Shown here in pieces: positions 44,177 to 56,009 of a DNA stretch of 64,000 nt. The translations under genes and the position numbers were made by a program. The notes under the pieces were generated by a model. It was not told the DNA's origin, did not search any database, and saw only the letters and a list, made by a program, of their open reading frames with translations. Source of the stretch: Pseudoxanthomonas composti (lineage in GTDB: Bacteria > Pseudomonadota > Gammaproteobacteria > Xanthomonadales > Xanthomonadaceae); contig NZ_SAWZ01000005.1 in assembly GCF_004122095.1 (NCBI RefSeq), forward strand, positions 62,001 through 126,000. Reading direction: 5' to 3'. Position 1 is the stretch's first letter. Every line of letters starts with the position of its first letter.

Positions 44177-44893
44177 TCAGGCAAAGCGATCCCACACGCA
44201 GTTGTCCCCGGACTTCTTCCGCAGCACCGCCATCCGCCGCTCGTGCGCCTCCAGTTCGCCGGGCGTGGCCTGCACCCTGCGCCGCAGGGTGATGGCGTCG
44301 GCGGTGAAGGCATGGATGACCTTGGCCACGGCCTGCTCCCCGTCGGTGTCGGCGAAGAAGCCGATCTCCTCCTGGCCGGTGGTCAGGCCGATGTACACAT
44401 CCAGCAGGATCTGCGCATCCAGCAGCGCGCCGTGCAGCTGGCGGTGGGCGTTGTCCACGCCCAGGCGCTTGCACAGCGCATCGAGCGAGTTGCGCTGGCC
44501 GGGGAAACGCTCGCGCGCCAATGCCAGCGTGTCGAGCACGCCGATGCCGCGCGATTCCAGGGTGCCGTAGTCCGCCCCCAGCAGCGAGAGCTCGTAGTTG
44601 ACGAAGCCGACATCGAAGGCCGCGTTGTGGATGACCAGCTCGGCGCCGTCGATGAAGGCCAGGAACTCATCGGCGATCTCGGCGAACCGCGGCTTGTCGG
44701 CCAGGAACTCCACCGACAGCCCGGTCACTTCCGCCGCGCCCTGTTCGAACTCCCGGTCCGGGCAGATGTACTGGTGGTAGGTGCGACCGGTGGGACGGCG
44801 CTCGATGACCTCCACACAGCCGATTTCCACGATGCGGTTGCCCTTCTTCCACTCCAGGCCCGTGGTTTCGGTATCGAAGATGATCTGACGCAT
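44177..44893 (-). CDS. dnaQ: DNA polymerase III epsilon subunit (proofreading exonuclease)
   Basis: A DEDDh 3'-5' exonuclease, 238 residues. Exo I is IIFDTETTGLEWKKGNRIVEIGCVE (catalytic Asp and Glu), Exo II is LVIHNAAFDVGFVNYEL, and Exo III is HGALLDAQILLDVYIGLT with the His-Asp pair. The C-terminal part (from about 185) is the clamp-loader/alpha-binding tail. In many relatives dnaQ adjoins rnhA, and here they are separated only by one GNAT gene. Confidence 0.96.
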   Translation of the reverse strand: MRQIIFDTETTGLEWKKGNRIVEIGCVEVIERRPTGRTYHQYICPDREFEQGAAEVTGLSVEFLADKPRFAEIADEFLAFIDGAELVIHNAAFDVGFVNYELSLLGADYGTLESRGIGVLDTLALARERFPGQRNSLDALCKRLGVDNAHRQLHGALLDAQILLDVYIGLTTGQEEIGFFADTDGEQAVAKVIHAFTADAITLRRRVQATPGELEAHERRMAVLRKKSGDNCVWDRFA

Positions 44894-44896
44894 GGC

Positions 44897-45427
44897 TTAC
44901 AGGCTCCGGTGAAACAGATTCAATTCAGGGGCATCGGGCAGCAGCCGCACCGTGCCGCGCGCCTGGAAGCCCAGACCCGCCAGCAGGCGCACGGAGGCCG
45001 CGTTGCCGGTTGAAACGATGGCCAACAGCTCGGACAGCCCAAGCTCACGCGCATGCGGCAACATCGCCGCAGCGGCCTCGCGCGCATAGCCGTGCCCGCG
45101 CGCCTGCGGCAGGAAGGCATATCCCAGGTCCGGCCCCGGCAGCCCCGGCCTGCGCACCAGGCCGCAGGTGCCGATATCCAGCCCATCGGCCTTCAGGCGC
45201 ACGCGATACAGGCTGTGGCCGTGGGCCTGCTGGCACGCCATCGGGCCGGCGCGCAGGCTCTGGCGCGCGTCTTCCAGCGAACGGATGTTGCGGTCGCCGA
45301 TGTGGCGGATGAAGTCGGCATCGTTCATCAGCCGCTGCATGAAGGCCGCATCGGCATCGCTCAGGGTGAACCGGTGCAGCGACAGCCGTGCGGTCTCCAG
45401 CACCGGCGCCGCAGGCTCATGCGGCAT
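44897..45427 (-). CDS. GNAT family N-acetyltransferase (RimJ/RimL-like)
   Basis: A 176-residue acetyltransferase. It begins [25 protein letters not shown], typical of RimJ/RimL-like enzymes, with the coenzyme-A region [22 protein letters not shown] and [22 protein letters not shown]. It overlaps the end of rnhA by 11 bases and lies 3 bases before dnaQ. Substrate unknown; the neighbourhood does not imply a ribosomal target. Confidence 0.9.
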   Translation of the reverse strand: MPHEPAAPVLETARLSLHRFTLSDADAAFMQRLMNDADFIRHIGDRNIRSLEDARQSLRAGPMACQQAHGHSLYRVRLKADGLDIGTCGLVRRPGLPGPDLGYAFLPQARGHGYAREAAAAMLPHARELGLSELLAIVSTGNAASVRLLAGLGFQARGTVRLLPDAPELNLFHRSL

Positions 45428-45866
45428 TGCCGCCCCGCAGGGCGATGGCCTGGTCGCGGGCCAGGACGTCGACGCGCTCGTTGTCCGGGTCGCCGGAATG
45501 CCCCTTCACCCAACGCCACTCGATCTTGTGCTGCAGCGTGGCCGCGTGCAGGCGTTCCCACAGGTCGCGGTTCTTCACCGCGCCACCGCTGGCGGTTTTC
45601 CAGTTCTTTCGCACCCAGCCCGGCATCCATTCGGTGATGCCCTGGCGCACATACTGCGAGTCGGTGATCAGGATCACCTCGCAGGGCTCGGTCAGCGTCT
45701 CCAGCCCCATGATCGCCGCCATCAGCTCCATGCGGTTGTTGGTGGTGTGGGCTTCGCCGCCGGCGATCTCGCGCTCGCGCTCGCCATAGCGCAGCAGTGC
45801 GGCCCAGCCGCCCGGCCCCGGGTTTCCCAGGCAGGCGCCATCGGTATTGATACGGACTTGCTTCAT
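45417..45866 (-). CDS. rnhA: Ribonuclease HI
   Basis: Degrades RNA in RNA-DNA hybrids; 149 residues. Catalytic residues are all visible: Asp in [15 protein letters not shown], Glu in [14 protein letters not shown], Asp in [14 protein letters not shown], and His/Asp in [17 protein letters not shown]. The basic handle helix [18 protein letters not shown] is also there. It follows the methyltransferase gene by 12 bases. Confidence 0.97.
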   Translation of the reverse strand: MKQVRINTDGACLGNPGPGGWAALLRYGEREREIAGGEAHTTNNRMELMAAIMGLETLTEPCEVILITDSQYVRQGITEWMPGWVRKNWKTASGGAVKNRDLWERLHAATLQHKIEWRWVKGHSGDPDNERVDVLARDQAIALRGGNAA

Positions 45867-45878
45867 CGGGTTCTCTTG

Positions 45879-46520
45879 TCAGACCGGGCTGGCGCCAACG
45901 CCCCAGCTTGGAATCGCCTTGGGTGGAATCAGGGCCGCCACGCGCTTTTCGGCCTCCAGCAACGTCACCGCCCGCAGCCGTGGCGGGGTATGCGCGGGCG
46001 CCTCGTTGCGCGCGCGCCACACCGGCCCGAAGCGGCGGCGCCCGCCCAGCACGGTCAGCCCCCCGTCCTCCAGCTCGGCCTGCCAGCTGCGCGCCTCGCG
46101 CACGTGCAGGCCGCTGCGGCGCCAGCGGGCGCGGTAGGGGCTCCACGGATTCAGCGACACCAGCCACAGCCGGCCACCCGGCTCCAGCAGGCGCGCGCAT
46201 TCGGCCAGCAGGCCCTCCATGCCGCCCTCGTGCACATGCTGCAGCACGATGGTGCCGAAGCCCTCGGTGGGCAGCGGGAACGGCAAGGCGCAGCGGATCT
46301 GGCCGAAGAAGCCCGCCGCCTGTCCATGCAGGAACAGGCAGCGCGGCAGCTTCTCCGGGGTGGGCACGGCCTGCGGCGCAAGCCACAGCCAGGGTTGCGG
46401 GGCGGCCGGACCCAGCAGGGCGGCTACCCGTTCGGCTTCTGCCGACAGCACAGGCCAGGCCCGCTCGGAGCCAAACCAGTCAAGGGGATCAGGTTGACGG
46501 TCGGTCGTACGGACAGGCAT
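45879..46520 (-). CDS. Class I SAM-dependent methyltransferase-like protein
   Basis: A 213-residue protein with weak methyltransferase features: a central GFGTIVLQHVHEGGMEGLLAECARLLEPGGRLWLVSLNPWSPYR, which matches the strand 4 and strand 5 region. The usual glycine-rich motif I near the N-terminus (E-x-G-x-G-x-G) is not apparent, so it may not bind SAM in the ordinary way. It lies between gloB (divergent) and rnhA, as relatives do in many proteobacteria. Substrate unknown. Confidence 0.78.
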   Translation of the reverse strand: MPVRTTDRQPDPLDWFGSERAWPVLSAEAERVAALLGPAAPQPWLWLAPQAVPTPEKLPRCLFLHGQAAGFFGQIRCALPFPLPTEGFGTIVLQHVHEGGMEGLLAECARLLEPGGRLWLVSLNPWSPYRARWRRSGLHVREARSWQAELEDGGLTVLGGRRRFGPVWRARNEAPAHTPPRLRAVTLLEAEKRVAALIPPKAIPSWGVGASPV

Positions 46521-46568
46521 GGTCGGGGATTGTAGAGGACCCACCCCTCCTCCGCCTCCCGCTGGCCC

Positions 46569-47342
46569 ATGACCCTGCTCGCCCTCACCGCCTTCGATGA
46601 CAATTACATCTGGGCCCTGACCCGCGGCGGCAGTGAGGCGATCATCGTCGATCCGGGCGATGCGGCCCCGGTACTTCGCGCCGCCGACGCCGGACTCAAG
46701 CCGGTGGCCGTGCTCATCACCCACCACCATGCCGACCACTGCGGCGGCCTGGCGGAGCTGCGCCGGCGCTGGCCGGAGCTGCCGGTCCATGCGCCTGCCG
46801 ATGAGCGCATCGCCGTGCCGACCCGGACGGTCGCCGATGGCGAGCGCGTGAGCGCACTGGGCTTGGAGTTCCAGGTCCTGGCGGTGCCCGGCCACACCCG
46901 CAGCCACATCGCCTTCGTGAGCGCGGGCGCGGACAGCCATCTGTTCTGCGGCGACACCTTGTTCAGCCTCGGCTGTGGACGGCTGTTCGAAGGTACGCCC
47001 GCCCAGATGCTCGCCTCCCTGGACCGGCTGTCGGCCTTGCCGGACACGACCCTGGTCTGCTGTGGGCACGAGTACACCCTCTCCAACGCCGCTTTTGCCC
47101 TCGCCGTCGATCCGGACAACGCGGCCTTGCAGGAGCGCTCTTCGGAAGCTCAACGCATGCGTCAGCAGGGAAGCCCCACCGTACCGTCCACGCTGGCCAG
47201 CGAACGCGCCTGCAACCCGTTCCTCCGGGTCGACCAGCCCGCGGTCATCGCGGCGGTCACCGCCGCGGCTGGGCGCGCGCCCACCGACCGGGTGGACACC
47301 TTCGCCGAGCTGCGGCGCTGGAAGGATGGATTTCGCGCATGA
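46569..47342 (+). CDS. gloB: Hydroxyacylglutathione hydrolase (glyoxalase II)
   Basis: Hydrolyses S-lactoylglutathione to lactate and glutathione in methylglyoxal detoxification; 257 residues. Metal motif THHHADHCGG (about 51-60), then HTRSHIAF, GDTLFSLGCGRLFEGTP and CCGHEYTLSNAAFA, with the C-terminal helical glutathione-binding part (KDGFRA at the end). Divergent from the methyltransferase gene, 48 bp away. Its stop overlaps the start of the transglycosylase gene by 4 bases. Confidence 0.95.
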   Translation: MTLLALTAFDDNYIWALTRGGSEAIIVDPGDAAPVLRAADAGLKPVAVLITHHHADHCGGLAELRRRWPELPVHAPADERIAVPTRTVADGERVSALGLEFQVLAVPGHTRSHIAFVSAGADSHLFCGDTLFSLGCGRLFEGTPAQMLASLDRLSALPDTTLVCCGHEYTLSNAAFALAVDPDNAALQERSSEAQRMRQQGSPTVPSTLASERACNPFLRVDQPAVIAAVTAAAGRAPTDRVDTFAELRRWKDGFRA

Positions 47343-48541
47343 CGCGCGGCATGCGACGGCTTGCGCTGCCGGTGCTGGTGGCGTGGAGCCTGTGTTCCTC
47401 GGCCAGCGCACTGGAGACGGCTGGCCCTGCCAGTCAGCCAGGGCCAGCGGCGGTCACCCCGCTTGATGAAAGCCAGCTTTCGCCCGACCAGCGCAATGGG
47501 GCCGAAATCTTCCAGGCCTTCCGCAACGGCCTGGCGGCCCCGCAGTGCGAGAGCGGCGCCAGCCAGGCCGAATGGGAGCAGCAGTTCCGCAATGCGCCGC
47601 GGCAGCTGGCCGACGGCGGCCAGGACGCACTGGCGATGTTCGGCTATGTGGTCGATGCCTTGCGCGATGCCGACCTGCCCACCGAGTTCGCCCTGATCCC
47701 CTTCGTGGAAAGCGCCTACAAGCCTTCCGCGCGCAACGGCGGCGGCCCGGCGGGCCTGTGGCAGTTCATCGCCCTGACCGCGCGCAACCACGGCGTGCGC
47801 GTGGGGAAGCAGTACGACGGGCGCATGTCGCCGGTGGATTCCACCCAGGCCGCGGTGCGTTACCTCAAGACCCTGCACGGCATGTTCGGCGGCGACTGGC
47901 GCCTGACCGTGATGGCCTACAACGCCGGGGAGGCGCGCGTGCTGACGGCCATGCGCCGCGCCGGCATGAGCGCGGCCACGGCCGATCCAGCGCGCCTGCC
48001 GGGCATGTCCAGAACCAGCTACCAGTACGTGGAGAAGCTGCACGCCCTGGCCTGCCTCTTCCAGCGCGCCGAAAATCGACCTGAGTGGGTGCAGGCGCTG
48101 GAACGTCCCGTGCCGCGCCTGGCGCCGCAGACGCTGCCCGAGGATACCCGTGGCCTGGAGGCCTGGGCACGCGGCGAAGGCCACGACCCGGATTTCATCC
48201 GCCGCATCAATCCTGCGCTGTGGGGCGGGAACGTGTCAGGCCGCAGCGTGCTGGCACCGACGGCAGAAGGCGACATCACCCCGGTCACCGCGTTGTCTCT
48301 GGTGGGCCGGGCCCAGGACGATACCGCCAGCGCCCCCAACCCGTTCAATCCCACCACGCCCTTGCACAGCAGCGAGCAGGCCAAGTCCGGCACGTCGCAC
48401 ACCGTGCGCAAGGGCGAATCGGCCTGGAGCATCGCCAAGCGCTACGGCATCGGCGTGCAGGACCTGCTCACGGCCAACCACCTGGGCCGCAAGAGCGTGA
48501 TCAAGCCGGGCATGGTGTTGACCATCGCCAAGAGCGATTGA
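47339..48541 (+). CDS. mltD: MltD-like lytic murein transglycosylase with LysM
   Basis: A 400-residue exported peptidoglycan lyase. The signal peptide covers about 1-24 (SSASA). The catalytic domain (about 100-230) has the active Glu in FALIPFVESAYKPSARN, then GPAGLWQFIALTARNHG and MAYNAGEARVL. A single LysM domain closes the protein (HTVRKGESAWSIAKRYGIGVQDLLTANHL). Escherichia coli MltD has two LysM copies. An ATGA overlap with gloB repeats the gene pair gloB-mltD seen in enteric bacteria. Confidence 0.93.
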   Translation: MTRGMRRLALPVLVAWSLCSSASALETAGPASQPGPAAVTPLDESQLSPDQRNGAEIFQAFRNGLAAPQCESGASQAEWEQQFRNAPRQLADGGQDALAMFGYVVDALRDADLPTEFALIPFVESAYKPSARNGGGPAGLWQFIALTARNHGVRVGKQYDGRMSPVDSTQAAVRYLKTLHGMFGGDWRLTVMAYNAGEARVLTAMRRAGMSAATADPARLPGMSRTSYQYVEKLHALACLFQRAENRPEWVQALERPVPRLAPQTLPEDTRGLEAWARGEGHDPDFIRRINPALWGGNVSGRSVLAPTAEGDITPVTALSLVGRAQDDTASAPNPFNPTTPLHSSEQAKSGTSHTVRKGESAWSIAKRYGIGVQDLLTANHLGRKSVIKPGMVLTIAKSD

Positions 48542-48593
48542 GCAAGACGCGCACTCGCGCGACTCGACGTCCCCTCGCCGCAGCGTGCGCTGC

Positions 48594-48895
48594 GGTGGAC
48601 AAGCTCCGCGCTGTCCACCCTACGTAGGGTGGGTGGCGCTTCTCCATCCACCATCACCGCGAAACAAACAACACGCGACATCCGTAGGGTGGATGACGCT
48701 TCTCCATCCACCATCGCCACGAAACGAACAACGCGTGACACGCGTAGGGTGGATGGCGATCTTCCATCCACCATCGCCGCGAAACAAACAACAAGGACCA
48801 GCGCCGCCCCAGGCTCATCCGCCGCGCCGCCTCGGTGGACAAGCTTCGCGTTGTCCACCCTACGCTGTCGGATGACGCGTCTTCATCCACCGTCG
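48594..48895. repeat. 60-bp tandem hairpin repeat array
   Basis: Three units start with GTAGGGTGG at 48624, 48684 and 48744, exactly 60 bp apart. Each carries a hairpin of GGTGGATG / CATCCACC type and the tail CGCGAAACAAACAAC. A pair of GGTGGACAAGC...GTCCACCCTAC hairpins stands at 48594-48623 and 48834-48863, 240 bp apart (four periods). A degenerate unit follows to about 48895. These are the reverse complement of the elements at 28.7 kb. No gene lies in 48542-48998. Confidence 0.85.
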
Positions 48896-48998
48896 CCGCG
48901 AGTCATCCCGGCCTGGCAGCCCGCACACTCGGAGCAAGGTGGCTCAAGTGCGCAGCTTCAAGCCACTTCCGAACTTCTTCGATCTCAACCGCCTGCGA

Positions 48999-50978
48999 TT
49001 ACAGGCGGTCCTCATGCACTTCGATCTTGAAGCCTTCGCGCATCGTCTTGATGTATTGCTCGACCACCGCATTGCCCTGCAGGCGCGCGATCTGCTGGCC
49101 GAACTGCACGCGCTGCGCTTCCGGGATCTCGTCGGTCTTGCCCGGCGTGACCTTGTTGACCGTGAACACCGCATAGCGGCCATCATCCAGGGCCACCTTG
49201 CCGGCCGAAGGCTTGCCGTCCTTCGGCGCCGGTGCGGCGAAGACCGCGGCGTTGCCGGCCGGCGACGGCACCGGCGCGCCACGCGGCAAGCCCGGCAGCT
49301 CGTTGACCTGGAAGTTCTCGGCCTTGGCCACGTCCTGCAGGGACTCGCCCTTCTGCACGCGCGCCAGCACCTTCTGCGCCGCCTCGGCCGCGGCCTTCTT
49401 GGCGCGGTCGTTGCGGATGGCCGCCTCGACCTGCGGCTTGACCTGCGCCAGCGGACGGGCCTGCTCGTCGGTGTGCTGCAGCACCCGGATCACCACGCTG
49501 TGCTGCGGCCCGATCTCGATCGGGTCGCTGGCCGTGCCGTCCTGGATCAGGGCCTCGGAGAAAGCGGCACGCTGCACCGCCGGCACCCCGGCGATGCCTT
49601 GCGCGTCGCCACGCGAGAACGGGCCCAGCGTCTGTACCTTGAGATTCACCGCCGCGGCCGCATCGGACAGCGAGGTCGGATTCTTCAGCACTTCGTTGAC
49701 CAGCTTGCCGGCCGTATCGCTGTAGGCGCGCTCGGCCGCGGCCGCGCGCTCTTCCTTGACCAGCTCCTCGCGGACCTGCTCGAAGGACTTGGTCTGCCCG
49801 CCACCGCGCTGCTCACGCAGCTTCAGCACGTGGTAACCGAAGTCGGTCTTGACCGGGCCGCGGATCTCACCCGGCTGCATCGAGAACAGCGCGTCCTCGA
49901 AGGGCTTGACCATCATGCCCCGGTCCACCCAACCCAGGTCGCCGCCGGTGTCCTTGGAGCCGGGGTCCTGCGAGTTGGCCTTGGCCAATGCAGCGAAGTC
50001 CGCGCCCGGCGCATTGGCCTGTTCGGTCAGCGCCTTGGCCTTGTCCTCGGCCGCCTTCTGCGCGGCCGCGTCGGCGCCTTCGGGCACGGTGATCAGGATG
50101 TGCGATGCCAGGCGCTGTTCCGGCGCCATGAAACGGGACTTCTCGTCCTCGTAGCGCTTGCGCAAGGCGGCCTCATCCGGCGTCTGCGCCGCGGCCAGCG
50201 CGTTGCCATCGATCTCCACGTACTCGATCTTGACCTGCTCGGGCTGACGGAAATCGGCCTGGTGCGCGTCGTACCACTGCTTCACTTCCGCATCGGTCAG
50301 CGGCTTCTGTTCCAGGATCGGCGGATCCAGCGCGGCGATGCTGATGTCGCGGGTCTCGCCCAGCAGCTGGAACAGCTGGTCCATGGCCTTGGGCGTAACG
50401 AACTCGGACTGGTCCAGCGCCGTGGGAATAAGGCTCACCTGCAGCCCGTCGCGCTGCTGCCGCTCGAACTCGCTCGGCTTGATCGGCGGCACCTGCGAGG
50501 ACAGCACCTGCGCATAGCGCGCGCCATCGAACTTGCCACCCACCTGGAACACCGGCTCGGAGGCGATGGCCGCACGCACGGCCGCGTCGCTGATGGTCAC
50601 GCCGGCACGCGTGGCCGCCAGTTCCAGCACCTTGCGGTTGACCAGTTGCTCAAGCACCGCGCGCTTGTTGTCGGCCGACTCGAACTGACGCGCGTCGAAA
50701 CCATCGCCCTGCTGCTGGCGCTGCTGGATGCGCTGCTGCTCGAACGCATCCTTGAAGTCCTTGGTGGTGACATCGGCGTGCTGCCACAGCATCGACACCG
50801 GCCAGAACGCAGGCGCGGAAGACCACCACGACGGCGGCGCCTTGACCCGTGCGGCTGGCACGTCGCCGCCGCCGCCCATGTACTCGTTCACGCCGACGAA
50901 GGCGAAGGGAATGATCAGCAGGCCCAGGATCAGCGTGGCGATCCAGCCCGAGGTCTTGTCGCGGAGTGTTTGCAGCAT
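48999..50978 (-). CDS. ppiD: Periplasmic chaperone/peptidyl-prolyl isomerase PpiD
   Basis: An inner-membrane-anchored periplasmic folding factor, 659 residues. Order: short cytosolic start, membrane anchor ([19 protein letters not shown], about 12-30), SurA-like N-terminal chaperone region with [14 protein letters not shown] and the [15 protein letters not shown] helix, a parvulin domain (about 285-385; [46 protein letters not shown]), and a C-terminal chaperone region. It follows hupB and the tRNA genes, as in the enteric lon-hupB-ppiD order. A strong terminator separates it from the tRNAs, so it must have its own promoter. A hairpin CCGCCTG / CAGGCGG spans its stop codon. Confidence 0.95.
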   Translation of the reverse strand: MLQTLRDKTSGWIATLILGLLIIPFAFVGVNEYMGGGGDVPAARVKAPPSWWSSAPAFWPVSMLWQHADVTTKDFKDAFEQQRIQQRQQQGDGFDARQFESADNKRAVLEQLVNRKVLELAATRAGVTISDAAVRAAIASEPVFQVGGKFDGARYAQVLSSQVPPIKPSEFERQQRDGLQVSLIPTALDQSEFVTPKAMDQLFQLLGETRDISIAALDPPILEQKPLTDAEVKQWYDAHQADFRQPEQVKIEYVEIDGNALAAAQTPDEAALRKRYEDEKSRFMAPEQRLASHILITVPEGADAAAQKAAEDKAKALTEQANAPGADFAALAKANSQDPGSKDTGGDLGWVDRGMMVKPFEDALFSMQPGEIRGPVKTDFGYHVLKLREQRGGGQTKSFEQVREELVKEERAAAAERAYSDTAGKLVNEVLKNPTSLSDAAAAVNLKVQTLGPFSRGDAQGIAGVPAVQRAAFSEALIQDGTASDPIEIGPQHSVVIRVLQHTDEQARPLAQVKPQVEAAIRNDRAKKAAAEAAQKVLARVQKGESLQDVAKAENFQVNELPGLPRGAPVPSPAGNAAVFAAPAPKDGKPSAGKVALDDGRYAVFTVNKVTPGKTDEIPEAQRVQFGQQIARLQGNAVVEQYIKTMREGFKIEVHEDRL

Positions 50979-51072
50979 GGGGTTAGCAGCGCCATGGAGT
51001 TAGCCGCACAGTCTAACCGCGTGCAGCCGCATGCGCATTGGCCCAGGCCGTGCCTTGCAGGGAAAATCGGCC

Positions 51073-51100
51073 AAAAAAAAGCTCCGCCGAGGCGGAGCTT
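51073..51100 (-). terminator. Terminator after the second tRNA-Asp
   Basis: The stem GCTCCGCC-ga-GGCGGAGC is followed on the minus strand by eight T; it ends the hupB-tRNA transcript ahead of ppiD. Confidence 0.9.
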
Positions 51101-51109
51101 TCGAACAAC

Positions 51110-51186
51110 TGGCGGAGTGGACGGGACTCGAACCCGCGACCTCCGGCGTGACAGGCCAGCATTCTAACCGACTGAACTACCACTCC
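51110..51186 (-). tRNA. tRNA-Asp(GTC), copy 2
   Basis: 77 bases with CCA. Acceptor GGAGTGG / CCACTCC, anticodon loop CTGTCAC. Identical to the copy at 51276. Confidence 0.97.
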
Positions 51187-51242
51187 GCGCTTGCAAACAC
51201 TTGGACAACCTTGAAACAGGCATTCCCACGGTTGGGAAAGCA

Positions 51243-51266
51243 AAGCCCCCAATCGCTCGGGGGCTT
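51243..51266 (-). terminator. Hairpin between the two tRNA-Asp genes
   Basis: GCCCCC pairs with GGGGGC over an 8-base loop, extended by two A-T pairs; on the minus strand the tail is TTTGCTTT. A weak or partial terminator. Confidence 0.65.
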
Positions 51267-51275
51267 CTGGACAAC

Positions 51276-51352
51276 TGGCGGAGTGGACGGGACTCGAACC
51301 CGCGACCTCCGGCGTGACAGGCCAGCATTCTAACCGACTGAACTACCACTCC
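51276..51352 (-). tRNA. tRNA-Asp(GTC), copy 1
   Basis: 77 bases with CCA, anticodon GTC. The repeat with copy 2 extends a few bases beyond the tRNA on both sides. Confidence 0.97.
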
Positions 51353-51379
51353 GCGCTTGAAACCTTTGCTGTGGTGCTT

Positions 51380-51454
51380 TGGTGGGTGCTGAGGGTTTCG
51401 AACCCCCGACCCTCTCCGTGTAAAGGAGACGCTCTACCGCTGAGCTAAGCACCC
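51380..51454 (-). tRNA. tRNA-Val(TAC)
   Basis: 75 bases with CCA. Acceptor GGGTGCT / AGCACCC, anticodon loop TTTACAC gives TAC. It begins 11 bases after the hupB stop, so it is likely processed from the hupB transcript. Confidence 0.97.
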
Positions 51455-51465
51455 TAGCGAGTCGA

Positions 51466-51738
51466 TTAGTTTACGGCGTCTTTCAGCGCTTTACCAGCCT
51501 TGAACGCAGGATTCTTCGAGGCCGGGATTTCGATGGTGCCGCCGGTCTTCGGGTTGCGGCCGGTACGGGCAGCGCGGCCACGCACCTGGAAGGTACCGAA
51601 GCCCACGATGGTGACGCTGTCGCCGGACTTCAGCGCCGAGGTGATGCTGGCCACCACGGCGTCGACGGCGCGTGCGGCATCAGCCTTGCTCAGGTCGGCT
51701 GCGGAGGCAACGGCGTCGGTCAATTCGGATTTGTTCAT
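51466..51738 (-). CDS. hupB: DNA-binding protein HU-beta
   Basis: A 90-residue nucleoid protein. The start [29 protein letters not shown] and the DNA-binding arm [45 protein letters not shown] are those of HU. Its place between lon and ppiD identifies the beta type. The tRNA-Val and tRNA-Asp genes follow closely on the same strand. Confidence 0.97.
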   Translation of the reverse strand: MNKSELTDAVASAADLSKADAARAVDAVVASITSALKSGDSVTIVGFGTFQVRGRAARTGRNPKTGGTIEIPASKNPAFKAGKALKDAVN

Positions 51739-51949
51739 CTAGTAACTCCCTGTGCGGTGAACACCGCGGAATGAGTGGCCGGCCGGGCTGGGACGCCGCG
51801 ATGTGGCCGGTCTGAGGAAACCGTGAAAACGCTTGTTCTGCGCGCTTTGCAGGTGCGGCTTTTATACCAGCGCCACACCTGCCAGGCAAGCCGAAACCCT
51901 AGCATTTATGCGGGTTTTCAGGCGTTTTTCATTGCGACGCAGCAGCGAT

Positions 51950-54406
<2,457 letters not shown>

Positions 54407-54437
54407 TGCGGGGGTCCTGGGAGATTTGCGGGGGCTG

Positions 54438-54468
54438 GAAAACAACAATGGCCCCGTTATGGGGCCAT
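54438..54468 (-). terminator. Hairpin after clpX
   Basis: ATGGCCCC and GGGGCCAT form a perfect 8-bp stem with a 5-base loop, followed on the minus strand by TGTTGTTTT. It may end the clpX transcript. It overlaps the -10 box of the lon promoter. Confidence 0.75.
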
Positions 54469-54488
54469 CGTGGCGGGCTTGCAAGTCG
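54461..54488 (-). promoter_or_regulatory. Sigma32-like heat-shock promoter of lon
   Basis: On the minus strand CTTGCAA is followed after 14 bases by CCCCATAA, against the heat-shock consensus CTTGAAA-N13/14-CCCCATNT. The transcript would start some 45 bases before the lon ATG. Confidence 0.7.
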
Positions 54489-54525
54489 GAACCTGAAACC
54501 CCATTCGAATCAATCGCTTACGGGC

Positions 54526-55812
54526 TCACTCCGAACCTGCGGCCTTCTGCTGCGCCGGCGGATTCTGATAGATGAGATAGGGCTCGGATTTATGTTCGAT
54601 CACCGACTCGTCCACCACCACCTTCACCACATTCTCCAGCGAAGGCAGGTCGTACATCGTATCCAGCAGCACCGATTCGACGATGGTGCGCAGGCCACGG
54701 GCGCCGGTCTTGCGCTTGAGCGCCTTGCGGGCGATGGCCGACAGCGCATCGGCGCGGAACTCCAGCTCCACCCCTTCCATGTCGAACAGACGCTTGAACT
54801 GCTTGGTGATGGCGTTCTTCGGCTCGGTCAGGATCTTCACCAGGGCCGGCTCGTCCAGCTCTTCCAGCGTCGCGACCACCGGCAGGCGGCCGACGAACTC
54901 CGGGATCAGACCGAACTTGATCAGGTCCTCCGGCTCGACCTCGGACAGCACCTTGCCCATCTCCGGCTTCTTCTCCGAGGACTTCACCTTGGCGCCGAAG
55001 CCAATTCCGCTGGCATCGGTCGAACGGGCCTGGATGATCTTGTCCAAGCCGGCAAACGCGCCACCGCAGATGAACAGGATGTTCTTGGTGTCCACCTGCA
55101 GGAATTCCTGCTGCGGATGCTTGCGACCGCCCTGCGGCGGCACCGAAGCCACCGTGCCTTCGATCAGCTTCAGCAGCGCCTGCTGCACGCCTTCGCCGGA
55201 CACGTCGCGGGTGATCGACGGATTCTCGCTCTTGCGTGAGATCTTGTCGATCTCATCGATGTACACGATGCCCTGCTGCGCCTTGTCGACGTCGTAGTCG
55301 CACTTCTGCAGCAGCTTCTGGATGATGTTCTCCACATCCTCGCCCACGTAACCGGCTTCGGTCAGCGTGGTGGCATCGGCGATGGTGAACGGCACGTTGA
55401 GCAGCCGGGCCAGGGTCTCGGCCAGCAGCGTCTTGCCCGAACCGGTCGGGCCGGCCAGCAGGATGTTGGACTTGGCCAGCTCGACGTCATCGCTCTTCTG
55501 CCGGCTCTCGATGCGCTTGTAGTGGTTGTACACGGCCACGGCCAGCGTGCGCTTGGCGCGCTGCTGCCCGATCACGTACTGGTCCAGCACTTCCAGGATC
55601 TCGCGCGGCTTGGGCAGCGAGCTGCGCGCCGACTGGGCCTTCTCCTCGAGCTCCTCGCGGATGATGTCGTTGCAAAGCTCCACGCACTCATCGCAGATGA
55701 ACACGCTGGGGCCGGCGATCAGCTTGCGGACTTCATGCTGGCTTTTGCCGCAGAACGAGCAGTACAGGATCTTGTTGCTATCGCCGGAACGGCCTTGACG
55801 TTCTTCGCTCAT
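54526..55812 (-). CDS. clpX: ATP-dependent Clp protease ATP-binding subunit ClpX
   Basis: AAA+ unfoldase, 428 residues. N-terminal zinc-binding domain [30 protein letters not shown] (about 15-44). Walker [18 protein letters not shown] (about 118-134), pore loop [10 protein letters not shown], Walker [11 protein letters not shown], and the IGF loop for ClpP docking as GIGFGAK. Start at ATG 55812; a TTG five codons upstream also reads in frame. It lies 197 bp after clpP with its own extended -10 element. Confidence 0.97.
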   Translation of the reverse strand: MSEERQGRSGDSNKILYCSFCGKSQHEVRKLIAGPSVFICDECVELCNDIIREELEEKAQSARSSLPKPREILEVLDQYVIGQQRAKRTLAVAVYNHYKRIESRQKSDDVELAKSNILLAGPTGSGKTLLAETLARLLNVPFTIADATTLTEAGYVGEDVENIIQKLLQKCDYDVDKAQQGIVYIDEIDKISRKSENPSITRDVSGEGVQQALLKLIEGTVASVPPQGGRKHPQQEFLQVDTKNILFICGGAFAGLDKIIQARSTDASGIGFGAKVKSSEKKPEMGKVLSEVEPEDLIKFGLIPEFVGRLPVVATLEELDEPALVKILTEPKNAITKQFKRLFDMEGVELEFRADALSAIARKALKRKTGARGLRTIVESVLLDTMYDLPSLENVVKVVVDESVIEHKSEPYLIYQNPPAQQKAAGSE

Positions 55813-55861
55813 GCTTCGGTTACCCAATTACTCTGCCCGCTGACGGGGGCACGCGATTTCG

Positions 55862-55870
55862 AGAATAGCA
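55862..55870 (-). promoter_or_regulatory. Extended -10 promoter of clpX
   Basis: TGCTATTCT on the minus strand is an extended -10; the transcript would start about 45 bases before the clpX ATG. Confidence 0.5.
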
Positions 55871-56009
55871 CCGGTTGCCGCCCCTCGCCGTGCACCGGCG
55901 AAACGCTGCAAACCGCGGCCAATGCCGCGTACCAGTGGACCACGGGACGGCCAGGGCCGCCCCGCGGGGCATGCAAGGTTGAAACCATGCAAGGTTCTTG
56001 CCAGGGCGC

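Noticed and set aside
48594-48895. CRISPR array
   Set aside because: The 60-bp units are repeated along their whole length with no unique spacers, the repeats are hairpins of REP type, and no cas gene is near.
48939-51167. 742-residue open frame on the plus strand
   Set aside because: Antisense of ppiD; it even reads through a tRNA-Asp gene at its end.
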